From Novosphingobium sp. SCN 66-18 (GTDB taxonomy: Bacteria > Pseudomonadota > Alphaproteobacteria > Sphingomonadales > Sphingomonadaceae), in the NCBI GenBank assembly GCA_001725355.1, contig MEGD01000009.1, forward strand, positions 62,001 through 126,000: 64,000 nucleotides of DNA, given 5' to 3'. The notes below the pieces were generated by a model, which worked only from the letters and a program-made list of their open reading frames with translations, had not been told where the DNA came from and searched no databases. The first letter of the stretch is position 1. Each line of letters starts with the position of its first letter. Below, one piece after another: positions 7,438 to 16,252 of this stretch. Both the position numbers and the translations under genes were made by a program.

Positions 7438-9488
7438 TTCGCGGTCCAGCGGTCGAGCCACGCGTCGACCGTGTCGTACCACAGCACCGAAGCGGCCGCG
7501 CCGCTGACGATATGGTTCTCGCCGGGCAGGTACAGGAGTTCACTGGGAATGCAGCGCCGCTGCGCCAGCGTGAAGGCGGAAAGCCCCTGGTCGAACGGCA
7601 CGCGGAAATCGCGGCCGCCATGGGTGACAAGGATCGGCTTTTTCCATTGTGCCGCATAGCGGACCGGATTGAACCGCTCGACCGCCTCGGGCACTTCCCA
7701 GGGCGCGCCACCGGTCTGCCTGTCGCCGTGCCATTGCAGGTCGCTGCTGTAGGCGCGGGTATCGAACGTGCCGGCATGGGTGATGAAGCAGCGCCACGGC
7801 TCGTTCCAGACGCCGGCGATCCAGTCCACCATGTAGCCGCCGAACGAACTGCCCATGGCGCAGGCCCGGTCGCCATCAAGAGACGGGTAGGCGGCGAGCA
7901 CGGCGGCCCATCCCTTTTGCAGGTCTTCCAGCACGCGATCGCCGCGATGCTCCAGCACCGCCTGCGCGAAGCCCTTGCCGAACCCGGTCGAGCCATGGAA
8001 ATTGACCATGACCGTGGCATAGCCGCGCGCCGCCCAGACCTGCGGATTGCGGCCGAAGCTCCATTCGTCCTGATAGACGCCGTGTGGCCCGCCATGGATC
8101 ACGAACAGCACGGGATAGCGGCGGCCGGGCTGGGGGTTGAGCGGTTCCGTGACGAAGGCCTGCACCGGTTCGCCGTTCCAGCCGCTGAACGTCAGCGAAT
8201 GCGTCCGCGCCATGGCCAGGCCGGCGATCTGGCCGGCTCCGACGTCGCTGACCCGGTGCAGCGAACGCCCGGCGGCGTCGGCGGCGTAGACCTGCGGCGG
8301 GCTGGAGAAGCTGCTGGTCACGAGCATCAGCCCGCGTCGGGAGACGTCGATCGCGGAAACGCCGTCCACCGGCAGGCGCTCCACCTTTCCGGAAAGGCGA
8401 TAGGCGTAGAGCCGCTCGCGCCCGTCATCGTCGCTGCGCGCATAGATCGTCCGCCCGTCGGCCGCCCACGCGATCGCATTGGGCCAGCGGTCGATGCTGG
8501 CGCCGATTTCGCGGACGGTTCCGCTGGCAAGGTCGCGCACGCGCACCGCCGCCCTGTCGCCATCCGAACCGACGCCGTCCTTGTCCATGTAGGCGAGCTG
8601 CCGGCCATCGGGCGAGAACACCGGGTTGAGCTTCGATCCGGGGTCTCCCGCGCCGATTTCGCGCGGGGCGGCGGGCGCGGCAAGCGATACCTCGAACAGC
8701 CGGTGCATCGTGCTGAGGTTGGCCGAAACGCCAGAGGGACGCGCCGAAAACACCAGCGTCTTCCCGTCCGGAGACAGGGCGAACGCGCTGGCGGAACCCG
8801 CCGGCCGCGATGGAACGTCGCTGGCGAAGCCGGGCATCAGCGGGGTTGCCGCCTTCCCGTCGCCAAGGTCCAGCCGGAACAGTGCATTATAGCGCCCGTC
8901 GCCATAGCTGTCGAAGAACCGCACGTTCAGGCTCGTATAGAGCGTCCCCACCGAAGGCTGCGCCGCGCGCGTAACTGTGCATTCCAGCGTGGGGCAATCG
9001 GGAAAGACCCGGAACGAAGCCACCGCGAAACCGCCGTCCGCCGCGACCTGAAAGGCACCGACATCGAGCGGCGCATGCGTCAGTTGAACGGGCGCCGCGC
9101 CATCGCTGCCGGCCCGCCAGATTTGCGCCACGCCCTTCGCATCGGGCCCGCGGAAATAAAGCGTATGCCCGTCGGCGGACCAGGTGGGCATGTCCTGTCG
9201 CCCTGGCCCGCCCTGCAGCGCGACATGCGGCTGTTTCGGGTGATCCTGATCGGCGAGCAAGATGTGCGTGGCGCTTTTCGACAGGTCGGGAGCCATCGTC
9301 CGCACCACGTAGGCGATCCAGCGCCCGTCGGGAGATATCGCAGCATCGCCGAGGCGATCCATCGACACCAGCAGGCGAGCCGTCATCCCGGAGGGCGCCA
9401 CCGGCTGCGCTTCCTGCGCGAGAGCCGGTGCCGCCAATGCAGGCACCATCGACAGCGCGAGCAGGATCGGTCGGAAACGGGACATCAT
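7434..9488 (-). CDS. S9-family (prolyl oligopeptidase-type) serine peptidase, secreted
   Basis: This protein of about 684 residues starts with a signal peptide (SRFRPILLALSMVPALAAP, cleavage after ALAQ), then TolB-like beta-propeller repeats (ISPDGRWIAYV, LSPDGKTLVFS, FSPDGRQLAYM) and a C-terminal alpha/beta hydrolase domain. The catalytic triad is visible as GSSFGGYM (Ser near 548), GGRDFRV (Asp near 627) and GENHIV (His near 658). The ATG at 9488 overlaps the stop of the dppF-like gene. It probably acts in the periplasm as a dipeptidyl- or oligopeptidase on material brought in by the TonB receptor. Confidence 0.93.
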   Translation of the reverse strand: MMSRFRPILLALSMVPALAAPALAQEAQPVAPSGMTARLLVSMDRLGDAAISPDGRWIAYVVRTMAPDLSKSATHILLADQDHPKQPHVALQGGPGRQDMPTWSADGHTLYFRGPDAKGVAQIWRAGSDGAAPVQLTHAPLDVGAFQVAADGGFAVASFRVFPDCPTLECTVTRAAQPSVGTLYTSLNVRFFDSYGDGRYNALFRLDLGDGKAATPLMPGFASDVPSRPAGSASAFALSPDGKTLVFSARPSGVSANLSTMHRLFEVSLAAPAAPREIGAGDPGSKLNPVFSPDGRQLAYMDKDGVGSDGDRAAVRVRDLASGTVREIGASIDRWPNAIAWAADGRTIYARSDDDGRERLYAYRLSGKVERLPVDGVSAIDVSRRGLMLVTSSFSSPPQVYAADAAGRSLHRVSDVGAGQIAGLAMARTHSLTFSGWNGEPVQAFVTEPLNPQPGRRYPVLFVIHGGPHGVYQDEWSFGRNPQVWAARGYATVMVNFHGSTGFGKGFAQAVLEHRGDRVLEDLQKGWAAVLAAYPSLDGDRACAMGSSFGGYMVDWIAGVWNEPWRCFITHAGTFDTRAYSSDLQWHGDRQTGGAPWEVPEAVERFNPVRYAAQWKKPILVTHGGRDFRVPFDQGLSAFTLAQRRCIPSELLYLPGENHIVSGAAASVLWYDTVDAWLDRWTAK

Positions 9489-10462
9489 GGGTTCTCCATC
9501 GGCTCGGGAACGGGATTGGCGGCAAAGTGGCAGGCGACGCTCCAGCCGGGCACCAGCGGAACGGGCGACGGGTCGTCGGTCTCGCAGCGTGCGACGGCTT
9601 GCGGACAGCGCGTGTGGAAACGACAACCCTGCGGCGGAGCCGCCGGATCGGGCGGTTCGCCACGCAGCAGCCCGTCGGTGGTGAAAGGGGCGTCGATCCT
9701 GGGCGCGGCGGCGAGCAGGCCGCGCGTATAAGGATGGCCGGGCGACGAGAAGATCGCGTCCGCATCGCCTGTTTCGACGATGCGCCCCAGGTACATCACC
9801 GCCACGCGGTCCGCGATCCGTTCGACGATGGCGAGGTCATGGCTGATGAACAGCATCGCCAGCCCCAGTTCCGCGCGCAGATCGCTGAGCAGGTTGACGA
9901 TCTGCGCCTTGACCGAGACATCGAGCGCCGAAACGGCTTCGTCGCAGACCAGCAGGTCCGGCCGCGTGGCGAGTGCGCGGGCAATGCCGATCCGCTGCCG
10001 CTGCCCGCCGGAAAACTCGTGCGGTTTCTTTGCCACGCAGGATCGGGGCATCCTGACCATATCGAGCAGTTCGAGAACGCGCGGCGCAGCGTCATGCCGG
10101 TTCCGGACGAGGCCGAGGCTGGTCAGCGGCTCGGCGAGAATCTCGGCCACCGTCATGCGCGGGTCGAGGCTGCCGTAGGGGTCCTGGAAGACCATCTGGA
10201 TGCGCTGCCGCAAGGGGCGGAAGGCCGTGGCGCGCAACGCGTCGATGCGTTGGCCGTCGAAGCGGATTTCGCCGCCATCGATTTCCTCCAGCCGCAGAAG
10301 GCAGCGGCCGAGCGTGGATTTGCCGCACCCCGATTCGCCGACGAGCGCCAGCACCTCGCCCGGCGCGATCGACAGCGAAACGCCGGCGACGGCCTGCAGC
10401 ACGCGCCCGCCCCGCAGCCGGAAACGCTTCTCCAGTCCGCTGATTTCCAGCAGCGCGGTCAT
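9485..10462 (-). CDS. Oligopeptide ABC transporter ATPase (DppF-like)
   Basis: This 325-residue ATPase has Walker A (GESGCGKST), a signature stretch FSGGQRQRIGIARAL, Walker B (DLLVCDEAVSALD) and the C-terminal oligopeptide-transporter extension with the cysteine-rich GCRFHTRCPQAVARC motif. It pairs with DppD to energise peptide import. The ATG at 10462 overlaps the stop of the preceding ATPase as ATGA; the much longer open frame upstream is antisense noise. Confidence 0.94.
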   Translation of the reverse strand: MTALLEISGLEKRFRLRGGRVLQAVAGVSLSIAPGEVLALVGESGCGKSTLGRCLLRLEEIDGGEIRFDGQRIDALRATAFRPLRQRIQMVFQDPYGSLDPRMTVAEILAEPLTSLGLVRNRHDAAPRVLELLDMVRMPRSCVAKKPHEFSGGQRQRIGIARALATRPDLLVCDEAVSALDVSVKAQIVNLLSDLRAELGLAMLFISHDLAIVERIADRVAVMYLGRIVETGDADAIFSSPGHPYTRGLLAAAPRIDAPFTTDGLLRGEPPDPAAPPQGCRFHTRCPQAVARCETDDPSPVPLVPGWSVACHFAANPVPEPMENP

Positions 10463-11406
10463 CGCGCGGCTTCCGCGAAATGGCAGGCGATTCCGTGCGC
10501 GGGCGGGGGGCTGGCGCAGATGGCGGCGGCTTGCCGGCAACGGGGCGCGAAAGCGCATCCCGGCCCGCGTTCGGCAAGCCCGGGCGCAAGGCCGGGAATT
10601 TCGACCAGCCGTTCCGCCCGACCGCCGCCAAGGCGCGGGATCGCGCCGACCAGCCCGGCCGAATAGGGGTGGCGCGGGCGCGCGAACAGGGCTTCGACAG
10701 ATGCCTGCTCGACAATCCGTCCCGCATACATGACCGCCACCCGGCGGGCCATCTGCCACACCAGCGCAAGGTCGTGGCTGACCAGCAGCAGCGCGGTGCC
10801 GGATTCGTCCTGGATCTGGCGGAGCAGGGCCACGATCTGCGCCTGCACCGTCACGTCGAGCGCGGTGGTCGGCTCGTCGGCGATGATCAGCGCGGGCCGG
10901 CTGGCCAGGGCGATCGCGATCATCACGCGCTGGCGCATTCCTCCGGAGATCTGGTGGGGATATTCCGACAGGCGCCGTTCGGGGGCGGTGAGGCCCACGG
11001 AGGCCAGCAGCTCGACGGCGCGCGCGCTTGCCGCGGTGCGCGATCTCCGCTCGTCATCGGGCAACGCTTCGATGATCTGGCGTCCGATCGGGAGCACGGG
11101 GTTCAGGCTCGTCATCGGCTCCTGGAAGACCATGGCGATCCCGCCACCACGCCGGGCGCGCCGTTCCCGTGCCGGCTGCGCCAGAACGTCAGCGCCGTTC
11201 AGCCTGACCTGACCGGTGACCATGGTGCCGGCAGGGAGCAGGCCCATGATCGCCAGCGAGGCGACCGACTTGCCGCTGCCCGATTCCCCCACCAGCGCCA
11301 CCGTCTCTCCCGCTTCGACGGTTAGATCGAGGCCTTCGAGCGCCACGAGCGGCCGGGTGGGCGAGGGAAACGCCACGCGCAGGCCCGATACTTCCAGCAG
11401 CGGCAT
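10459..11406 (-). CDS. Oligopeptide ABC transporter ATPase (DppD-like)
   Basis: This 315-residue ATPase has Walker A (GESGSGKSV), signature QISGGMRQRVMIAIAL, Walker B (LIIADEPTTALD) and the family's C-terminal cap with GCAFAPRCRQAAAIC. It is the partner of the DppF-like protein. Its ATG shares one base with the stop of the permease gene upstream (TGATG). The domain order and length are normal for the DppD/OppD family. Confidence 0.94.
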   Translation of the reverse strand: MPLLEVSGLRVAFPSPTRPLVALEGLDLTVEAGETVALVGESGSGKSVASLAIMGLLPAGTMVTGQVRLNGADVLAQPARERRARRGGGIAMVFQEPMTSLNPVLPIGRQIIEALPDDERRSRTAASARAVELLASVGLTAPERRLSEYPHQISGGMRQRVMIAIALASRPALIIADEPTTALDVTVQAQIVALLRQIQDESGTALLLVSHDLALVWQMARRVAVMYAGRIVEQASVEALFARPRHPYSAGLVGAIPRLGGGRAERLVEIPGLAPGLAERGPGCAFAPRCRQAAAICASPPPAHGIACHFAEAAR

Positions 11407-12236
11407 CAGGATGCCTTTCCGCGCGGATCGAGTCGATTGCGCAGGCCATCGCCGACAAGGTTCACGCCCAGCACGGTCAGCGACAGGAAGATCGCCGGGA
11501 AGACCAGGATATGCGGCTTCACCTGCCAGAGGCTGCGCCCCTCGGCCATGATGTTGCCCCAGCTCGGTGTCGTGGGCGGGATGCCCGCTCCGATAAACGA
11601 CAGAACCGCTTCGAGCAGGATGGCAGAAGCGCCGATGAAAGTTGCCTGGACCACGATCACCGCCGCGATGTTGGGCAGAATGTGGCGCAGCAGGATCGCG
11701 GGCGTGCGCGCGCCGGCCACGATCGCGGCCTGAACGTAGAGATTGGCGCGGACCGCTTGCACGCTGGCGCGCACCAGCCGGGCAACGCGCGGCAGTTCCG
11801 CCAGCGCGATCGCCGCGATGACGTTGACCAGCGATCCGCGCATGACGGTCATCAGCGTGACGGCCAGCAGCACGGGCGGAATCGCCATCAGGCCATCGAT
11901 CCCGCGCATCAGGACGCCGTCGAGAATGCGCGCATAACCGGCGATCATGCCTATGGCTGTTCCCGCGATGGTGGCGGCAAACGCCACGCCCAGCCCCACG
12001 GCAAGCGATATGCGCGTGCCATAGAGAGTCCGCGCGAGCAGGTCGCGGCCGAGCAGGTCGGTGCCGAACGGGTGGGCCAGCCCGGGAGCGAGGGCGCGTT
12101 CGTGGGGCAGGACCAGCGCGGGATCGCGACCGCCGCTGAGAACGGGCGCGGCGATGGCGATGATCGCGATCAGGATGAGCAGCGCCAGCCCGGCGGTCAG
12201 CATCGGTGCGGCTGGCTTTCTGATGCCCGCGATCAT
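11406..12236 (-). CDS. Oligopeptide ABC transporter permease (DppC-like)
   Basis: This 276-residue inner-membrane permease begins with the N-terminal hydrophobic segment MLTAGLALLILIAIIAIAAP. The DppC landmarks follow: HPFGTDLLGRDLLARTLYGTR and the EAA loop region (ALAELPRVARLVRASV). The ATG at 12236 overlaps the stop of the dppB-like gene as ATGA. It would form the translocation channel with DppB. Confidence 0.93.
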   Translation of the reverse strand: MIAGIRKPAAPMLTAGLALLILIAIIAIAAPVLSGGRDPALVLPHERALAPGLAHPFGTDLLGRDLLARTLYGTRISLAVGLGVAFAATIAGTAIGMIAGYARILDGVLMRGIDGLMAIPPVLLAVTLMTVMRGSLVNVIAAIALAELPRVARLVRASVQAVRANLYVQAAIVAGARTPAILLRHILPNIAAVIVVQATFIGASAILLEAVLSFIGAGIPPTTPSWGNIMAEGRSLWQVKPHILVFPAIFLSLTVLGVNLVGDGLRNRLDPRGKAS

Positions 12237-13174
12237 CGCCGCACCCTGGGATCGAGCGCCGCGCAGATCATGTCGGTGGCGAGGTTGACGATCACGAAGA
12301 TCAGCGCGCAGACCAGCGTGATGCCCTGGATTACCGGATAATCGCGCCGGAGCACGGCATCGACGGTCAGCCGCCCCAGGCCGGGCAGCGAGAATACCGT
12401 TTCGGTCACCACCGCGCCGCCCAGCAGCGCCGCGATGCTCGATCCTGCGACCGTGACGATCGGTCCTGCCGCATTGCGCAGGCCATGGACGGCGATCACG
12501 TGCAATTCGCCCAGCCCCTTGGCGCGCGCCGTCCGGATGTAGTCCTGCCCCAGCACGTCCAGCATGGCGGCGCGCGTGACCCGCGCTATCAGCGCGCTCT
12601 GGCCCAGCGCAAGCGAAGTTGCCGGCAGCAGGATCGTGCGCAGGAAGCCGGGCACGCTCACGCGCGGGGAAACGAAGCCTTGCACCGCGAACCAGCCGAG
12701 CCGGTAGGCAAAGACGTAGGACAGAAGGTAGCCGACCACGAAGACCGGGAGCGAAAAGCCCAGGACGCCTCCCGCCATCACGATCCGGTCGGCTGTGGCC
12801 CCCGGTTTGTGGGCGGCGCCTGCGCCCAGCGGAACGCCGATGCAGACCGCGATGGTCATGGCGGCGAGCATCAGGCAGCCGGTGGGCACCAGCCGCTGCC
12901 CGATCAGGGTGGCGACGGGCAGCCCGGTAAACAGGGACGTCCCCAGATCGCCATGCGCGATCGCCATCAGCCAGGCGGCGAAACGGCTGACGAACGGCCG
13001 GTCCAGTCCGAGCGTGGCCTGCAGCTTCTCGATGTCGGCAGGCGATGCGGCGTCGCCCGCCATGATCGCGGCGGGATCGCCGGGGGCCAGATAGAGCAGG
13101 CCGAATACGAGAATGGCGACGCAGAACGCCACCGGAAGCGCGGCGAGCAGCCGGCGTATCGCATAGCCGGCCAT
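12233..13174 (-). CDS. Oligopeptide ABC transporter permease (DppB-like)
   Basis: This 313-residue permease begins with MAGYAIRRLLAALPVAFCV, the typical DppB N-terminus. It continues with FGLLYLAPGDPA, GDLGTSLFTGLPV and the EAA loop (DYIRTARAKGLGELHVIAVH). The start at 13174 shares one base with the stop of the M81 gene. It is slightly shorter than some DppB proteins but has all expected membrane segments. Confidence 0.93.
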   Translation of the reverse strand: MAGYAIRRLLAALPVAFCVAILVFGLLYLAPGDPAAIMAGDAASPADIEKLQATLGLDRPFVSRFAAWLMAIAHGDLGTSLFTGLPVATLIGQRLVPTGCLMLAAMTIAVCIGVPLGAGAAHKPGATADRIVMAGGVLGFSLPVFVVGYLLSYVFAYRLGWFAVQGFVSPRVSVPGFLRTILLPATSLALGQSALIARVTRAAMLDVLGQDYIRTARAKGLGELHVIAVHGLRNAAGPIVTVAGSSIAALLGGAVVTETVFSLPGLGRLTVDAVLRRDYPVIQGITLVCALIFVIVNLATDMICAALDPRVRR

Positions 13175-14664
13175 CAGGCGTCCCGCTCGCACAGCGGATA
13201 GAGGTGCGCCGGCGCGCGAACAAACGGGAACGCGGCGATATCCAGCGCGGCGGGGCCGGGGGCATCGCAGGGGATGATGGTGCCGAACCGTCCCGCGTAG
13301 GCAGCCCGGAAGTGGTTCTTGGCCTTCACGCAGAACAGGTCGACGGCAGCGAGGTCGATTCCCAGCGCCTCCAGCAAGCCGGGATCGTGCGGGGAAGCCG
13401 GCAGGCTGGAAACGATCACCCCGATCCGCGTGCCCTCCAGCCCGAGCAGGGCAAGCTGCCCGAAATTCATGGTGGGGCCGCAGAGCAGGGGTGGGCGCGC
13501 GGCGAAGGAGCCAGCGGCCAGTGCCCGCACTTTCGCGGCAAATGGCACTGGCGACCCGAAGCTTGCGCTCAGCCTTGCGCCCAGTGTGCCATCGATCGTG
13601 CCGCCGACACCCGCCGCTTCGGCCCGGGCGACCACGCCGGGATCGCAATGGAGCACGACCAGGCTGGCCATGTCGGGGTTCGCATCCACCAGTGCCCGCA
13701 GCATCGCCGGCGTATCGAGAATGCCGCCGGAGAGCGGATTGTCGCCGGCGTCGACGACCGCGACCGGGCCGGCTCCAGCCCCGGCCGCCGTGACCGCTTG
13801 CGCGACCGCGGTGCGCGCGTCGGGCAGGGGGATGAAGAAGTCGTCCCGCAAGGCATCCATGCGATCGCGCAGGCGTGCGGCGGTCAGCGCCGCAAGGGCG
13901 GGATCGCCGTCCGCGAAGACCATGGCCGACGCGCCCGCGGCGACCGTATCGGCGTAGGAAAAGCCGCCAAACGGCACGGCTTCAAGCACGCCATTGCCGA
14001 GCATCGACCGTGCTTCGTCTTCCAGCACGGCCATCGGCCCGGCATCCGTCCGCATATTGATGGAAGGCAGGATCGCGCCCGTTCGCGCGATGCATCCGAT
14101 CGGGCGGATTTCCCCCTTCAGGGTTCGTTCGAGCCCTTTCAGCACGCGCAGCGCGGTTTCACGCTGGTCGATATGCGGATGCGTCTTGTACCCGCTGGCG
14201 AAATCCACCAGCCCTGCGATTTCGGGTTCGAGGTTGGCGTGCATGTCGAAAGAGACGCCCAGCAGCGCGTCGGGGCCGATAGCCGCGCGCACGCGGCGAA
14301 TGATCTCGAGGTCCGCCAGATCACGCCCTTCGACCACCATTGCGCCGTGCAAGGCGAGATATACCGCGTCGAACCGCTCCCGCATCAGCCCGGCGACGAT
14401 CGCGTCGCAGGTTTCCTCGAACAGCGCCGCGTCGATCGGTCCGGCCGGCATCGCGTGGGCAAGGCGCAGGAATTGCCCGCTCCAGTCCGGCCGCGCGGCC
14501 AGAAAATCGCAGGCGCCGCCCATTTCGCTGGCTGTGCCCTGAAAGGCAGCGGCCGCTGCGTTGCCCTGGCACCAGACGGCGGCCTCGAACGCGGACCGGT
14601 CGGTCGTGACCGGGGAAAAGCTGTTGCCTTCGTGCAGGAACATGGCGATCGCGAGCCTAGGCAT
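13174..14664 (-). CDS. M81-family metallopeptidase (MlrC-like)
   Basis: This 496-residue protein matches the MlrC family, whose founder cleaves linearised microcystin in a sphingomonad. Visible landmarks are FLHEGNSFSP at the N-terminus (a metal-binding His), ALHGAMVVEG, FDMHANLEP, GYKTHPHID and VVDAGDNPLSGG. It lacks a signal peptide, so it should act in the cytoplasm after import by the Dpp-type transporter. The start overlaps the end of the substrate-binding protein gene by eight bases. No mlrA-like gene is in the window, so microcystin itself is not implied. The true substrate is likely another modified or non-ribosomal peptide. Confidence 0.9.
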   Translation of the reverse strand: MPRLAIAMFLHEGNSFSPVTTDRSAFEAAVWCQGNAAAAAFQGTASEMGGACDFLAARPDWSGQFLRLAHAMPAGPIDAALFEETCDAIVAGLMRERFDAVYLALHGAMVVEGRDLADLEIIRRVRAAIGPDALLGVSFDMHANLEPEIAGLVDFASGYKTHPHIDQRETALRVLKGLERTLKGEIRPIGCIARTGAILPSINMRTDAGPMAVLEDEARSMLGNGVLEAVPFGGFSYADTVAAGASAMVFADGDPALAALTAARLRDRMDALRDDFFIPLPDARTAVAQAVTAAGAGAGPVAVVDAGDNPLSGGILDTPAMLRALVDANPDMASLVVLHCDPGVVARAEAAGVGGTIDGTLGARLSASFGSPVPFAAKVRALAAGSFAARPPLLCGPTMNFGQLALLGLEGTRIGVIVSSLPASPHDPGLLEALGIDLAAVDLFCVKAKNHFRAAYAGRFGTIIPCDAPGPAALDIAAFPFVRAPAHLYPLCERDA

Positions 14665-16252
14665 GGGGGAGCGCCTCCACGTTCCAGAACAGCGGCAACC
14701 CCTGCAACATGCCGGTCAGCGTGCGGCGACAGGCGGTGGGCATGTGGAACTGGCCCAGCGGAACGTAGGGTACGTCGTGCAGCGCCTGAAGCTGGATTTC
14801 CCGCGCGATGCGCCGTTGTCCTTCCGGATCGGCCTCGCGCAGCCAGGCTTCGCGCAGCGTTTCGAGCCGGGGTGCGGTGGGCCAGCCGAACCAGGCCTTT
14901 TCGCCGTTGCCGCGCAGCGACATGTGGCCGGCGGGGGTCAGCAGGTCGAGGCCCGTCCAGTGGGTGAAGAACACGTTCCAGCCCCCTTCCGCAGGGCGCG
15001 TCCTGCGCGCGCGCCGCTGGATCACGGCGTTCCAGTCCATGACCTGATAGTCGACGTTGAAGCCGCAACGGGTGAGCAGGTCGGCACCCACTTCGGCCAG
15101 TGCGCGCAGGATGGGCGGGTCGGTCGTCCCCATGACCACGATCGGCGCGCCATCGTACCCTGCGGCCCGGATTTCGCGCCGGGCCCGGTCGTAATCGGGT
15201 GGACCATTCCAGATATCCAGCCCGGCGTCGGTGGCGAGGGGCGTTCCCGGCGGAAAGATGCCGACCCCGGCGCGCCGTGCGTCCGGCGTGAAGCCGGCGG
15301 CCTGCATGAAGGTATCCTGCCGGACCACGCGCAGGACGGCGCGGCGGATCTCGGCGTTATCGAACGGCGGCCACAGGTGGTTGGGACGCATGACCGCGAC
15401 CGCGCCGGTCGGATCGATATCGGGCAGGGCGACCGTGCTGTCGGTCCGCAGAAGCGGGAGAAGGTCGATCGAAGGCGCTTCGAGCCAGTCTATCTCGCCG
15501 TTGCGCAGCGCGATCGACGCGGTGGCCGGATCGGGCACGATCGTCCATTCCACCCGTTTGAACCGGGCGTGCTTGGGGCCTGATGTCCATTCGGCCCGGC
15601 CGCCGGCGCGGGGGCGGTAGCCATCGAACCGCGCATAGGCCGCCCGCGCGCCGACGATGCGTTCATCGGCAAGGAAGCGGTAGGGGCCGCTGCCCACGGG
15701 GTCGGTCACCTGCTCGAACGGGCTGGTCCGGGCATGGCGCTCGGGCATGATGAAAGGCACGTTCACGCCGATCTTGCCCAGCGCATCGGGCAGCAGCGGA
15801 AAAGGATGGCGCAAGCGGAAGACGATGTGGCGATCGTCCGGGGCGGAAACCTCGTCGGTCGCCGCGAAAAGGGCCTGCCCCATGGCGTCGCGATGGCTCC
15901 AGCGCAGGAGGCTGGCGATGCAGTCGCGCGCGCGGACCGGCTCGCCATCGTGGAAATGCAGTCCCTCGCGCAATCGCAGCGTCCAGCGACGGCCGTCGTC
16001 GGTCTGCTCGCAGGCATCGACCATCTGCGGTTGCGGCCGGAAATGCCGGTCAAGCCCGAACAGCGTATCATAGACGAGATAGCCATGCGCGCGCGTGGCC
16101 GCGGCGGTCGTCCACACGGGGTCGAGCGAGGCAAGATCGGCCTGCGGCACGAACCGCAGCACGCGGCGATCGCCGGGCGGCGCGCAGCCCGGAATGACCA
16201 TGGCGCCCAGCGATGCGGCCCCGCCGGCCATGGCTGCACGCCGCGTCAGCAT
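14657..16252 (-). CDS. Peptide ABC transporter substrate-binding lipoprotein (family 5)
   Basis: This protein of about 531 residues has an N-terminal export signal with a twin-arginine-like TRRAAMAGG followed by a lipobox-like IPGC, so it is probably a lipoprotein on the periplasmic side. SBP_bac_5 features follow (LRFVPQADLASLDPVW, YDTLFGLDRHFRPQPQMV, FHDGEPVRARDCIASL). It would deliver oligopeptides to DppB/C. The start at 16252 shares a base with the stop of the aminotransferase gene. Confidence 0.92.
   Translation of the reverse strand: MLTRRAAMAGGAASLGAMVIPGCAPPGDRRVLRFVPQADLASLDPVWTTAAATRAHGYLVYDTLFGLDRHFRPQPQMVDACEQTDDGRRWTLRLREGLHFHDGEPVRARDCIASLLRWSHRDAMGQALFAATDEVSAPDDRHIVFRLRHPFPLLPDALGKIGVNVPFIMPERHARTSPFEQVTDPVGSGPYRFLADERIVGARAAYARFDGYRPRAGGRAEWTSGPKHARFKRVEWTIVPDPATASIALRNGEIDWLEAPSIDLLPLLRTDSTVALPDIDPTGAVAVMRPNHLWPPFDNAEIRRAVLRVVRQDTFMQAAGFTPDARRAGVGIFPPGTPLATDAGLDIWNGPPDYDRARREIRAAGYDGAPIVVMGTTDPPILRALAEVGADLLTRCGFNVDYQVMDWNAVIQRRARRTRPAEGGWNVFFTHWTGLDLLTPAGHMSLRGNGEKAWFGWPTAPRLETLREAWLREADPEGQRRIAREIQLQALHDVPYVPLGQFHMPTACRRTLTGMLQGLPLFWNVEALPHA

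Noticed and set aside
4556-9731. Long open frames opposite the M20, symporter and S9 genes (up to 768 codons)
   Set aside because: They are antisense to genes with clear catalytic motifs, have no recognisable domains and are rich in Arg, Ala, Gly and His as expected from GC-rich shadow frames.
13174-14664. Evidence for a microcystin-degrading mlr cluster
   Set aside because: Only an MlrC-family gene is present. No mlrA-type membrane peptidase or mlrB-like gene is next to it, and M81 proteins are widespread.
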